Assembly: GCF_030397665.1 (NCBI RefSeq)
Contig: NZ_JAPUBT010000009.1
Location: 124,001-188,000, forward strand
Reading direction: 5' to 3'
Length of the DNA stretch: 64,000 bases
Source: Janthinobacterium sp. SUN073
GTDB taxonomy: Bacteria > Pseudomonadota > Gammaproteobacteria > Burkholderiales > Burkholderiaceae_D
Shown: positions 8,408 to 16,801 of the stretch, piece after piece
Position numbering within the stretch: the first letter of the stretch is position 1
Layout of the letters: every line of letters starts with the position of its first letter
The notes under the pieces: generated by a model
Database searches by the model: none
What the model was told of the DNA's origin: nothing
Seen by the model: only the letters and a program-made list of their open reading frames with translations
Translations under genes and position numbers: made by a program

Positions 8408-8570
8408 TAGAGCCTATCCCAGTAGGGAGCGTCTTCTGCTGGCAGTTCATCAGGAGCGCGGACAAGGCGTGAGGAGGACGCGTGGCGAGCCACGCGACGA
8501 CGATCAACGCCGTCCCCGCTTCTGAGGGGCGCCAGCAGGGGATGTATTCATCTACTGGGAGAGGCTCTTA
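8408..8570. repeat. Nested ~160-bp palindromic element
   Basis: Outer arms AGAGCCTATCCCAGTAG (8409-8425) and CTACTGGGAGAGGCTCT (8552-8568) are complementary with one mismatch. Inside them CTGCTGGC (8436-8443) pairs with GCCAGCAG (8531-8538), the 8454-8470 segment pairs imperfectly with 8507-8522, and CGCGTGGC (8479-8486) pairs with GCCACGCG (8489-8496). The whole element can fold into one long hairpin or cruciform. It carries no ORF of note. Its right end touches the stop codon of the next gene, so it could serve as a terminator for both converging genes or be a MITE-like or REP-like unit. Confidence 0.75.
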
Positions 8571-9086
8571 CTCGGCAGCTTCCAAGGGTTTGTTGCGCTG
8601 GCGCCAGCGCAGCAAGCCCCACGCATACATGGCGTAGTAGCCGATGACCAGGCCATAGGCGGCCATGGTCAGCGGGCTTTGGCCGAACGGCGGCGGCGGC
8701 ACAGGCACGTCCTGGCGCGTGTTCAGGTAGATTTCCATGCCACGGTACAGCAATCGGGCGATGAACAGCATCGTGATGGTCAGGCCCAGGTAGCGGTGCT
8801 GGGTAAAAAAGAAATCTTTTCCTACTTGCTCGAAGCGCGTCAGCTTCAAGCCCAGTACGCCCAGCCAGCCACCGGCCAGCGCGGCCGCGCCCAGGCTGGA
8901 CAGGGGCAGGACGTCGAATTTGGTCGTCGTCGCCAGGAACAGCAGCAGCGCGGGAAACGCGATCGCCACGCTCCAGTGGCGCCACAGCTGCGATTTCTGG
9001 CGCGCCACCAGTTTCTTCAGGCGCGAATAAATGCGCCAGACCAGCAGCGGGACCAGTAACAGCAGGGCGAGGGTGGTGGTTTCCAT
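8568..9086 (-). CDS. Integral membrane protein, possibly DUF1453/CcdC-like
   Basis: A 172-residue protein with about four hydrophobic segments (residues 2-18, 37-52, 59-76, 94-112) and a final one near 135-158. The start METTTLALLLL at 9086 is preferred over the upstream in-frame start because the extra 37 residues are hydrophilic and lie in the promoter region. The pattern (hydrophobic start, RIYSRLKKL, then FTQHRYLGLTITMLF) recalls DUF1453/CcdC-like proteins, but I am not sure. The TAA stop abuts the right arm of the nested palindrome. Confidence 0.6.
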   Translation of the reverse strand: METTTLALLLLVPLLVWRIYSRLKKLVARQKSQLWRHWSVAIAFPALLLFLATTTKFDVLPLSSLGAAALAGGWLGVLGLKLTRFEQVGKDFFFTQHRYLGLTITMLFIARLLYRGMEIYLNTRQDVPVPPPPFGQSPLTMAAYGLVIGYYAMYAWGLLRWRQRNKPLEAAE

Positions 9087-9275
9087 GTAGGCAATCGGGT
9101 GCGGGTAAAACAGCGATTGTAAGCGAGATGGGGACGGGCGACGATGCTTGTCAAACGGTAAAAGTTGCTGGTTGACATTTACATGGCATGAACGCACTAT
9201 GCCTTGTCACAATGCGCCGCCATGAGCGGTGCGGTGCGCTTGCTTGTTGTCGCCACCTTCATACACTGGAGTTTC

Positions 9276-11783
9276 ATGTCTACTCGTTTGCCTTTGCTGC
9301 CCATCACTGTCGGCCTGTTGGCCTCATCTTCCCTGGCCATGGCGCAAGATAGCGCTTATCAAGCCCCGCCAGCGCCCCTGCAAGCCATCGTCGATGCGCC
9401 GCGCGCGCCGACCCTGAGCCTGAGCCCGAAACGCAACCTGGCGGCCGTGCTGCCCACGCCATCCTTGCCCGGCATTAGCGAAGTGGCGCAGCCGGAACTG
9501 AAGCTGGCGGGTTTGCGCATCAATCCGCGCACCTATTCGGCCAGCCGCTTCAGCTTCTACACGGGACTGGGTTTACTCGACATCGATACGCAGAAGGAAA
9601 TCAAGGTCAGCGGCTTGCCTGCCTCGCCCCGCATCGCCGACCTGGCCTGGTCGCCCGACCAGCGCTACCTGGCGTTTACGCATGTCGCCTATGCCGATCC
9701 CGCCAAGGGCGTGAAGGATGCGGGCGTGCAATTGTGGCTGCTCGACGTGCAGACGAAAGCGGCGCGCAAGCTGGCCAGCGCGCCCCTGTCGACCGTGTAT
9801 GGCCGTGGCTTTTCCTGGATGCCGGACAGCAAGACCCTGCTGGTGCAGCTGAAGCCGGCCAAGCTGGGTGGGGCACCCGTGGCGAGCGGCATCCCGACGG
9901 GTCCGTCCATCCAGGATAGCGTGCCGGGCGGCGGCGTCAAGCAATTGCGCACCTATCCCGACCTGTTGAAGAACGAACAGGATGCGCAGCTGTTCGAACA
10001 CTACATCACCGTCCAGCTGGCCTTGCTGGACGTGGCGGGCAAGCAGCGCCTGGTGGGCCCGCCGGGCCAGTTCTCGCGCGTGTCGGCCTCGCCCGATGGC
10101 AAGCACCTGTTGACGACCAGCATCGTGCGTCCGTATTCGTACATCGTCCCGGCGCATGACTTTGCCCACAAGATCGACGTACGCGACCTGAATGGCAAGG
10201 TGGAGCACGCGGTGGCGGCACTGCCGCTGGAGGAAGGGCTGCCGCCAGGCAATGACGCCGTGTCCGCCGGCGTACGCTCCGTCAGCTGGCGCGTCGATGC
10301 GCCCGCCACCCTGGTGTGGGCTGAAGCGCAGGACGGCGGCGATCCGGCCAAGACGGCGGAGATCCGCGACATCGTCTACACGCAGGCGGCGCCGTTCACT
10401 GCCAAGCCGGCCGTGCTGGCCAGGCTGGGCTCGCGCTACGCGGGCGTGGCCTGGGGCCGCGGCGACCTGGCCCTGCTCAGCGAAGCATGGTACAAGACGC
10501 GCGCCGTCAAGCAGTGGCGCATCCAGCCGGACCAGCCGTCCGCCGTGGCGGGCACGCCTGGCGACCTCGTGTACGCCGGCTCCTTCGAAGACCGCTACAA
10601 CGATCCGGGCCAGCCCGTCATGCGCGCCGACGCGGCCGGCTTGCCGCGTTTGCTCATCGCCGCAGATGGTTCCATCCTGCTCGACGGCCAGGGCGCTTCG
10701 AAGGACGGCGACCGTCCCTTCATCGACCGTTTGAACCTGGCGACGAAACAGAAGGAGCGCCTGTTCCAGAGCGCCGCGCCGTACTATGAAAACGTGGTGG
10801 CCGTGCTGGACGAGGACGGCAGCCGGCTGCTGTCGACGCGCGAATCGCCCACCGAGCAGCCGAATTACTATGTACGCAACCTGAAACAGCAGGGTGCCGC
10901 GCAATTGACGGCCCTCACGCACTTCCCCCATCCGCTGCCGCAATTGAAGGACGTGCAGAAAGAGCTGATCCGCTACAAGCGCGCCGATGGCGTGGACTTG
11001 ACGGCCACCCTGATGCTGCCGCCGAACTACGACGTCAAGCGCGACGGTCCGCTGCCGACCCTGATGTGGGCGTATCCGCAGGAATTCAAGACGGCCAGCG
11101 CCGCCAGCCAGACCAAGGGCTCGCCGTACAAATTCAATGCCGTCAGCTACTGGGGCCCGGCCGCCTTCCTGTCCATGGGCTACGCCGTGCTCGACAATCC
11201 TTCCTTCCCCATCGTCGGCAACGGCGAGCAGGAACCGAACGATACCTATCTGCCGCAGCTGGTGGCCGATGCCGAAGCGGCCGTCGAAGAAGTGGTGCGC
11301 CGTGGCGTGTCCGACCGCAACCGCATCGCCATCGGCGGCCACTCGTATGGCGCCTTCATGACGGGCAACTTGCTGGCGCACACGCGGCTGTTCCGCGCCG
11401 GCATCGCCCGCAGCGGCGCCTACAACCGCACCCTGACGCCGTTCGGCTTCCAGGCGGAAGAGCGCTCGTTCTGGCAGGCGCCCGCCGTCTACCAGGCCAT
11501 GTCGCCGTTCAACTATGCGGACAAGATCAAGGATGCGTTGCTGATGATCCATGGCGAGCAGGACAACAACTCGGGCACTTTCCCCATTCAGAGCGAGCGC
11601 ATGTTCCAGGCCGTCAAGGGACTGGGCGGCACGGCGCGCCTGGTGATGCTGCCGAACGAGAGCCATGGCTACCGCGCGCGCGAATCGATCATGCAGATGC
11701 TGTATGAAAGCAACAACTGGCTGGAGAAATATGTGAAGAACGCCGCGCCGCCGGCCGCCGACGTCAAGCCGGCAGCGAAATAA
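9276..11783 (+). CDS. Secreted S9 family serine peptidase (prolyl oligopeptidase/glutamyl peptidase type)
   Basis: The ATG at 9276 has an SD (CTGGAG) about 8 bp upstream and starts a signal peptide (LLPITVGLLASSSLAMAQ). The 835-residue protein has an N-terminal beta-propeller region (about 50-570) and a C-terminal alpha/beta hydrolase domain. The catalytic triad is visible: Ser690 in GGHSYGAF, Asp763 in HGEQDNNSG, and His797 in NESHGYR. The HGEQDNN and GGHSYGAF pattern is typical of S9 peptidases close to the glutamyl endopeptidase group. It should act in the periplasm or outside the cell on oligopeptides. It stands alone on its strand. Confidence 0.88.
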   Translation: MSTRLPLLPITVGLLASSSLAMAQDSAYQAPPAPLQAIVDAPRAPTLSLSPKRNLAAVLPTPSLPGISEVAQPELKLAGLRINPRTYSASRFSFYTGLGLLDIDTQKEIKVSGLPASPRIADLAWSPDQRYLAFTHVAYADPAKGVKDAGVQLWLLDVQTKAARKLASAPLSTVYGRGFSWMPDSKTLLVQLKPAKLGGAPVASGIPTGPSIQDSVPGGGVKQLRTYPDLLKNEQDAQLFEHYITVQLALLDVAGKQRLVGPPGQFSRVSASPDGKHLLTTSIVRPYSYIVPAHDFAHKIDVRDLNGKVEHAVAALPLEEGLPPGNDAVSAGVRSVSWRVDAPATLVWAEAQDGGDPAKTAEIRDIVYTQAAPFTAKPAVLARLGSRYAGVAWGRGDLALLSEAWYKTRAVKQWRIQPDQPSAVAGTPGDLVYAGSFEDRYNDPGQPVMRADAAGLPRLLIAADGSILLDGQGASKDGDRPFIDRLNLATKQKERLFQSAAPYYENVVAVLDEDGSRLLSTRESPTEQPNYYVRNLKQQGAAQLTALTHFPHPLPQLKDVQKELIRYKRADGVDLTATLMLPPNYDVKRDGPLPTLMWAYPQEFKTASAASQTKGSPYKFNAVSYWGPAAFLSMGYAVLDNPSFPIVGNGEQEPNDTYLPQLVADAEAAVEEVVRRGVSDRNRIAIGGHSYGAFMTGNLLAHTRLFRAGIARSGAYNRTLTPFGFQAEERSFWQAPAVYQAMSPFNYADKIKDALLMIHGEQDNNSGTFPIQSERMFQAVKGLGGTARLVMLPNESHGYRARESIMQMLYESNNWLEKYVKNAAPPAADVKPAAK

Positions 11784-11850
11784 GGGGTGCGCAGGGCAGG
11801 TGGCGCATATCTCGTGGTATGGTCTTCTTTTGTCTGCAGGGAGGCCAGCC

Positions 11851-12147
11851 ATGTCCGTCATCCACGCCCACCGCGCGCCCGACCCGGCGCCTGTCGATGA
11901 ACCCATGCCGGCGCCGGAGCCGCAAGAAGCGCCCGGGCACCATCCGGGGCCCGTGCACCCGGTGCCGCAGGACGATCCCGTGCCGCACCCGCATCCTAAT
12001 CTCGTCAAGAAAGGCTGTTTCAGATGGCAATTGTCAAGGAAGTCTACACACGCAAAGTCAGCGGAGAATCGTTTGACTATGAACTCGATTACACCCAGGG
12101 CGCGGACGTGGCCTGGATTGCGCGCGTGTACCACGATGGCGTGCTGA
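11851..12147 (+). CDS. Small Pro/His-rich ORF overlapping the next gene
   Basis: ATG 11851 has a good SD (GGGAGG, about 6 bp upstream). The first ~50 residues are rich in Pro, His, Ala and Glu (PEPQEAPGHHPGPVHPVPQ) and use GC-ending codons like the neighbouring genes. After about 12015 the codons become unlike coding sequence, just where the next gene begins in another frame. The ORF as it stands runs to 12147 and overlaps that gene by 124 bp. Either the real protein is shorter and a frameshift removed its stop, or the overlap is real. The function is unknown. Confidence 0.4.
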   Translation: MSVIHAHRAPDPAPVDEPMPAPEPQEAPGHHPGPVHPVPQDDPVPHPHPNLVKKGCFRWQLSRKSTHAKSAENRLTMNSITPRARTWPGLRACTTMAC

Positions 12148-12263
12148 AAGGCTCGCCGCACGGCGCGCTGACGGCCAACGTGCTGTCCGGCCCCGCGCTG
12201 GAGCAATATCTGCGCGCCTACGTCGAAGGCATGATAGAGCGGGGGCTCGACGTGGCCGAGTAA
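12024..12263 (+). CDS. Small hypothetical protein (79 aa)
   Basis: A 79-residue acidic protein (MAIVKEVYTRK, then DVAWIARVYHDG, ending in GLDVAE). It has normal codon use and is followed 22 bp later by an intrinsic terminator, which supports it being a real gene. I do not recognise a family. The alternating hydrophobic/charged pattern suggests a small beta-alpha domain. SD is weak (AAAGG about 13 bp upstream), so translation may depend on the overlapping upstream ORF. Confidence 0.6.
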   Translation: MAIVKEVYTRKVSGESFDYELDYTQGADVAWIARVYHDGVLKGSPHGALTANVLSGPALEQYLRAYVEGMIERGLDVAE

Positions 12264-12285
12264 GCCGTTTGCGGTAGAGCAAAGA

Positions 12286-12310
12286 AAAGGGCGCCGAGGC
12301 GCCCTTTGTT
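12286..12310. terminator. Intrinsic terminator
   Basis: AAAGGGCGCC (12286-12295) and GGCGCCCTTT (12298-12307) form a GC-rich stem with T residues after it. It fits the end of the 12024-12263 gene. Confidence 0.8.
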
Positions 12311-12320
12311 GTTTCTGTAG

Positions 12321-12358
12321 TGTCGGATTAGCGCGGCAACGCCACGCGTAATCCGACA
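12321..12358. repeat. GTCGGATTA-type palindromic repeat
   Basis: TGTCGGATTA (12321-12330) and TAATCCGACA (12349-12358) form the outer stem and GC-rich sequence forms the inner stem. The same unit occurs twice at 27041-27133. It lies between a terminator and the 3' end of tamB. Confidence 0.7.
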
Positions 12359-12376
12359 ACATTGTTGGCCGCCACT

Positions 12377-15300
12377 CTAATCAAACGCCCATGTGTACAA
12401 CACGTCCAGCGCATTGTTGGTGCCGGTCTGGAATTGCAGGGTGATGCGGCGATTCAATTTGTAGCGCAGTTTCACCAGGCTTGTCGCCGTGCTGGTGCCT
12501 TGCTCGAACGTCAGGTAGGCGCGCGACGACAGGCGCTTGCCGACGGTGACGACCGTGCTTTCCAGCCCTTGCGCCTGCGACAGGCCCACTTCGTCGAGTC
12601 CCAGCGAACTGGCCAGCTTGCCCTGCAAGCCGCCGCCGGAGCCGCCGAAGAGGGCGCCTGCGGCCGTCGTCAGCAGGGCCATTTCATCGCCGGCCGCCGT
12701 TTCCGCGCCGTGGCCGAGGATCAGCCAGGCCAGCTTGTCGCTGTCTGACACGCTCGGCGTGGACACCAGCTTGGCCGTCGGCGCCTGCGCCGTGCCGCGC
12801 ACTTCCACGCCCGCTTCCACATTCGTTTCCGACAAGGCTTCGCCCTCGGGACGCTTGCGCACTGCCAGGATGTTCAGCGACGGGTTGTCGTAGGCGCCCG
12901 TGAAGGCGATCAAGCCCCGTTCGATCGACAGCTTCTGCCCGTAGGCCGCGTATTGGCCGTTGGTGACTTTGATGCTGCCCGTCACGCGCGGTGCGGCGCG
13001 GTTGATGACTCTGGCGCGCACATTGCCGGCCAGGTCGGCGTCGAGTCCCATGCCGCGCAGGTGGAAGGCATTGCCCAGGTCAAATTCCAGGTCGATATTC
13101 AGGGGCAGCGAAGGCGCTTCCTTGCCGCCCTTGACTTCCTTGCCCAGCACCACCACGTCGCTGCTTTGCGTCGGGGTATCTTGCGGCGCCAGTTCGATCA
13201 ACGCGCGGTTGGCCTTGAACTTGCCCTCGAAGCTGAAGCGCTTGTCGTTGCGTACCAGGGTGCTATTGCCCGACAGGATCAAGGTGCGGTCGGGGCGCGA
13301 CAGCGCTTGCAGGCGGTCGGCCATCAGTTTCAGTTCCAGGCTCGCTTCGCCATTCGCAAAGCGTACCCAGCCATCTGCCTGCACCTTGCCGTCGCCGCCG
13401 TCAAAGCTCAGGCGCTGCAGTTGCAGCTGATCGCCGGCCAGCTTGGCTTGCAGCACGCCATTGCGCAATTTCAAGCCCTGGTCGGCCCAGTTCACCAGCA
13501 GCTTGCTGCCGTTGATGTCGCCATTCAATTGCGGCGCGCCGATGGTGCCGCTGCCGGACAGGGCCACTTTCAAGGCGCCACCCAGCTCCAGGCCTGGCTG
13601 GCCCGTCAGCGGCGCCAGCCAGGCCAGTGTATCGATGCTGGTGGTGCCCGTCAGCGAGAGGGCGCTGTCGTTGCCGATACGCCCGTTCAGCATTTGCACG
13701 GTGGCATTGATATCGCTCTGGCCCGCGCGCGCGCCATCGAGTTTCACGGCCAGGCGCAGCTGCTGGTTGGCGACATCCACGCGGGCATCGAAGGTGCGCA
13801 AGCCCAGCGCCAGCGGCTGTTCCACGCCCACCGTTACGTCGCCTTTTTCGCGGTAGATGTGGAGCATGCCGGCCAAAGACGGGTCTTTTTGCTTGGCAGT
13901 CGGCACTTGCATATCGAGCGACCATTGCGCGCCCAGGGTCAGGTCGCTGCGCGCATTCGCCTGCAGCGAGGGAATCACTTGCGCCAGATAGGTCAGCGCC
14001 ACGCCGGCCGCCTGGCCGGAACTGCTCCAGCGGGGGCCGTTCTTGACCAGGCTTTGCATGGTGATACTGCCTGCCGGCAATTTGATGACGGTGTTGCCCA
14101 CGCTGATCTGTTCGGGCTGGCCCAGGCCCGCCACGCCGCTGCCGGCGGGACCGGCCACTTTCACGGGCACGGGCGCTTGCAGCACCAGCGCATAGCGGCC
14201 CTTGTTTTGCAGGCTGTCGATCGTTCCCGTCCAGCCGGCACCGCTCTGGCTGCCACGGATTTGCACGCTGGCATCGAAATCGTCATTGCGCGCCGTCACA
14301 CTGAGCGTATGGCTGCCGCGCGTGCCCGTCGTGCCCAGCTGGGCGCTGGCCAGCTTGAAGGTGGGCGTGCTGTAGCCCGTGATGTCCAGGCTGCTGATCA
14401 TGGGGTCGAGCGCACCCTGGCCGGCGCCCACGCTGGCGCTGCCTTTGACGGCTTTCAATTGCTGGTCGCCAAAGAAGGTCAGATCCTTGCCATCGAGGCT
14501 CAGTTGCGCGGCCGGCGCGTCCATCTTGCCGCTGACGGAGCCGGAGGCATGCAGCACGCCGGCAAAGCGGGGACCGAGCGTCGACAGTTGCGGCGCATCG
14601 AGTTTCCACGTCAGCTTGTCGGTGGCGCCGCCCAGCGCGCCCTTGGCCAGCAGACTGTTCGGCCCCAGGCGCAATTCCGCATCCACGCTGTCGATGCGTT
14701 TTGCGTTGGCCGACAACTTGGCGTAACCGGCCAGCGGCGCGTTTTGCAGGGTCGATTCGCGCAAACCCAGGTTCAGGGCCACTTGCCAGTCGCTGGTCAG
14801 GCGGCCGCTGCCGTTAAAGTCCGCATTCACGCTGCCGTTGGGTAATGTCGCCCCAAAGGAGGCCGGGTTGATCTTTTGCAAGGAACCCGTCATTTTCAAT
14901 TCCGCTTCCTTCTTCGGACCCGTCAAGCCCACTTCGCCGCTGGCGTGGATGGCGCTGTCCGGCGCGGGACGCTTGCCGCTGGTGAGGCCCAATCCCTTTG
15001 CATCGGCAACGAACGTCGTGCGTGGCTGCTGCAGCGTGCCTTGCACCACGCCGCTGGCTTGCACTGCGCCCAGCAAGTCGCTCTGCAGGGCGGAAAGCTG
15101 GCGCGCATCGACATTCCAGTTGAGTTTTTCGCCGGCGCCGCCAAAGTTGCCCTTGGCCGTGAGATTATTCTTGCCCAGCGCCAGTTGCACGTCGATGCCG
15201 CTGAAATGGGCCGCATCGGCCGTCAGCTTGCCCTTGCCGGACAAGGGCTGGTCGAGCAGCTTGCTGGGGCGCACGGTGAAGTCCGCATTTGCCAACCACT

Positions 15301-16801
15301 GGGGGGCCACGTGGCCATTGGCGCGCACGTCGAGGTTCAGGTCGGCCACGGGGAAGGCGCCGAAGTCGGCGGGATTGAGACGGCTGGCGTTGGCCACGGC
15401 CTTGAATGAGTGTTCATCCTTCAGGCTGATCTGGCCCGTCGCGTTGACGCTGCTTTTGCCCGCTTGCAAGGTGGCCTTGCGCAGTTGCACTAGGGAATCG
15501 GCGAGGGTGGCTTCCACGTCCAGGCGCAACTTGGCTTCACCGAGCTTGGCGCGCAGGGTCTGCGTCTTGCCATCGCTGTCGAGCACGATGTCGCCGACGA
15601 TCTTGGTGCTGTTGATGCTGCTGTAAATATGCGGCAAGTCGATCTTGTCCGTATGCAAGGTCAGTTGCGCGTTGCCGATGGGGCCGTCGACGGCGTCGCG
15701 GTTGAGCTTGCCGCTACCCGTGAATTTGCCCGCGTTGCCGAAGTCGATGATGGCCGACTCTAAAGTCGTGGCCGTCAGGGTGCCGCCCAGGCGCGCTTCG
15801 AACTGGCGCAGCGGCAGCTTTTGCTGGTCGATGGGGCCAGGCGTGGCGTGGTTGAGGATGGCCAGCTTGCCCGACACGGTTTGCTTGGTCGGCCGGGTGT
15901 CGATGGCGGCATCGAGTTCCAGGCTCAGGTCCGCCTGCGGCAAGGTCGCGTCGAATTTGCCCGGATTGATGTTGCGGCCACGGATGCTGGCCGAGCGCAG
16001 GATGATGACGGGGTCGAACGGCGCCAGCGCCAGTTGGGCATCGGCCGTGGCCGCGCCCGCGCTGCCCTTGGCTGTCACGTTCAGCACATTCAGGTCGCCA
16101 CCCAGTTGCAGATTCAAGGCGGCGGGTTTTTCACCGGCGGCGGCATTGAGCTGCGTCAAGCCCGCCTTGCCTGACAGTTTGAACGGCTGCGTGGCAGCAA
16201 TCGTCGCGCTGGCCGTGGCCTGGCCGAACGGCGTCAGCGCCGAGGCGTCTTCCAGCTGCCATTGCGACTTGTCGCCCGACAAGGTGAAATGGATTTTTTC
16301 AAACACCGTGTTGCCGCCCGCGTTGATGAGGGTCACCTTGTCCAGGCGCGCGTCGCTGATGCCGATTTTAAAGGGCGAGGCCAGGCTGGCCGGCATGGTC
16401 GACGGCTCCTCGGACGGTGCCGTGCTTGCCACGGACAGGCTGGCCACGTGCAGTTCGCTGATGGCGATGCCTTCCGAAAAGAACTGGAACGGCGACCAGT
16501 TGATGTCGATGTTGTCGGCCGTGATGTGCTGCGTCTTGCTGCGGTAGCTGACGTGGCCCAGGTGCATGCGGTTGTACAGCGAGCCGGACACGCCCGACAC
16601 TGTGATGTCGCCACCGCTGGCGCTGGCCACTTTTTGCACCAGCATCTGCAAGGTCGATTCGCGGCCCAGGAACCAGAAGGCGCCGCCCAGCAGTACGGCC
16701 AGGCTGGCGACGGCGATCAAGAGGTAACGCAACGCCCGGCGCGGTTTTTTTTGCGGAGGCTGGGGCGCCGCGTTTGGCGCCTCGGTAGTCAAATCGGACA
16801 T
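12377..16801 (-). CDS. tamB: Translocation and assembly module inner-membrane component TamB
   Basis: A 1474-residue protein with one N-terminal membrane segment (about residues 25-46, LRYLLIAVASLAVLLGG) followed by a very long periplasmic stretch of repeated beta-strand units typical of TamB (a hydrophobic groove that bridges the periplasm). The C-terminal DUF490/TamB domain carries VRARVINRAAPRVTGSI, then LSIERGLIAFTGAYDNPSLN, SDSDKLAWLILGHG, and ends LDVLYTWAFD. TamB works with TamA in outer-membrane protein insertion and/or phospholipid transport. ATG at 16801 shares its A with the TGA stop of tamA, so the two are translationally coupled. Confidence 0.93.
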   Translation of the reverse strand: MSDLTTEAPNAAPQPPQKKPRRALRYLLIAVASLAVLLGGAFWFLGRESTLQMLVQKVASASGGDITVSGVSGSLYNRMHLGHVSYRSKTQHITADNIDINWSPFQFFSEGIAISELHVASLSVASTAPSEEPSTMPASLASPFKIGISDARLDKVTLINAGGNTVFEKIHFTLSGDKSQWQLEDASALTPFGQATASATIAATQPFKLSGKAGLTQLNAAAGEKPAALNLQLGGDLNVLNVTAKGSAGAATADAQLALAPFDPVIILRSASIRGRNINPGKFDATLPQADLSLELDAAIDTRPTKQTVSGKLAILNHATPGPIDQQKLPLRQFEARLGGTLTATTLESAIIDFGNAGKFTGSGKLNRDAVDGPIGNAQLTLHTDKIDLPHIYSSINSTKIVGDIVLDSDGKTQTLRAKLGEAKLRLDVEATLADSLVQLRKATLQAGKSSVNATGQISLKDEHSFKAVANASRLNPADFGAFPVADLNLDVRANGHVAPQWLANADFTVRPSKLLDQPLSGKGKLTADAAHFSGIDVQLALGKNNLTAKGNFGGAGEKLNWNVDARQLSALQSDLLGAVQASGVVQGTLQQPRTTFVADAKGLGLTSGKRPAPDSAIHASGEVGLTGPKKEAELKMTGSLQKINPASFGATLPNGSVNADFNGSGRLTSDWQVALNLGLRESTLQNAPLAGYAKLSANAKRIDSVDAELRLGPNSLLAKGALGGATDKLTWKLDAPQLSTLGPRFAGVLHASGSVSGKMDAPAAQLSLDGKDLTFFGDQQLKAVKGSASVGAGQGALDPMISSLDITGYSTPTFKLASAQLGTTGTRGSHTLSVTARNDDFDASVQIRGSQSGAGWTGTIDSLQNKGRYALVLQAPVPVKVAGPAGSGVAGLGQPEQISVGNTVIKLPAGSITMQSLVKNGPRWSSSGQAAGVALTYLAQVIPSLQANARSDLTLGAQWSLDMQVPTAKQKDPSLAGMLHIYREKGDVTVGVEQPLALGLRTFDARVDVANQQLRLAVKLDGARAGQSDINATVQMLNGRIGNDSALSLTGTTSIDTLAWLAPLTGQPGLELGGALKVALSGSGTIGAPQLNGDINGSKLLVNWADQGLKLRNGVLQAKLAGDQLQLQRLSFDGGDGKVQADGWVRFANGEASLELKLMADRLQALSRPDRTLILSGNSTLVRNDKRFSFEGKFKANRALIELAPQDTPTQSSDVVVLGKEVKGGKEAPSLPLNIDLEFDLGNAFHLRGMGLDADLAGNVRARVINRAAPRVTGSIKVTNGQYAAYGQKLSIERGLIAFTGAYDNPSLNILAVRKRPEGEALSETNVEAGVEVRGTAQAPTAKLVSTPSVSDSDKLAWLILGHGAETAAGDEMALLTTAAGALFGGSGGGLQGKLASSLGLDEVGLSQAQGLESTVVTVGKRLSSRAYLTFEQGTSTATSLVKLRYKLNRRITLQFQTGTNNALDVLYTWAFD

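Noticed and set aside
9573..12362. 929-codon open frame on the minus strand opposite the S9 peptidase
   Set aside because: Composition (Arg, Gln, His, Gly) and lack of any motif show it is a shadow of the peptidase frame; the plus-strand protein has an intact catalytic triad.
12953..14845. 630-codon plus-strand open frame opposite tamB
   Set aside because: Antisense shadow; tamB is complete and coupled with tamA.
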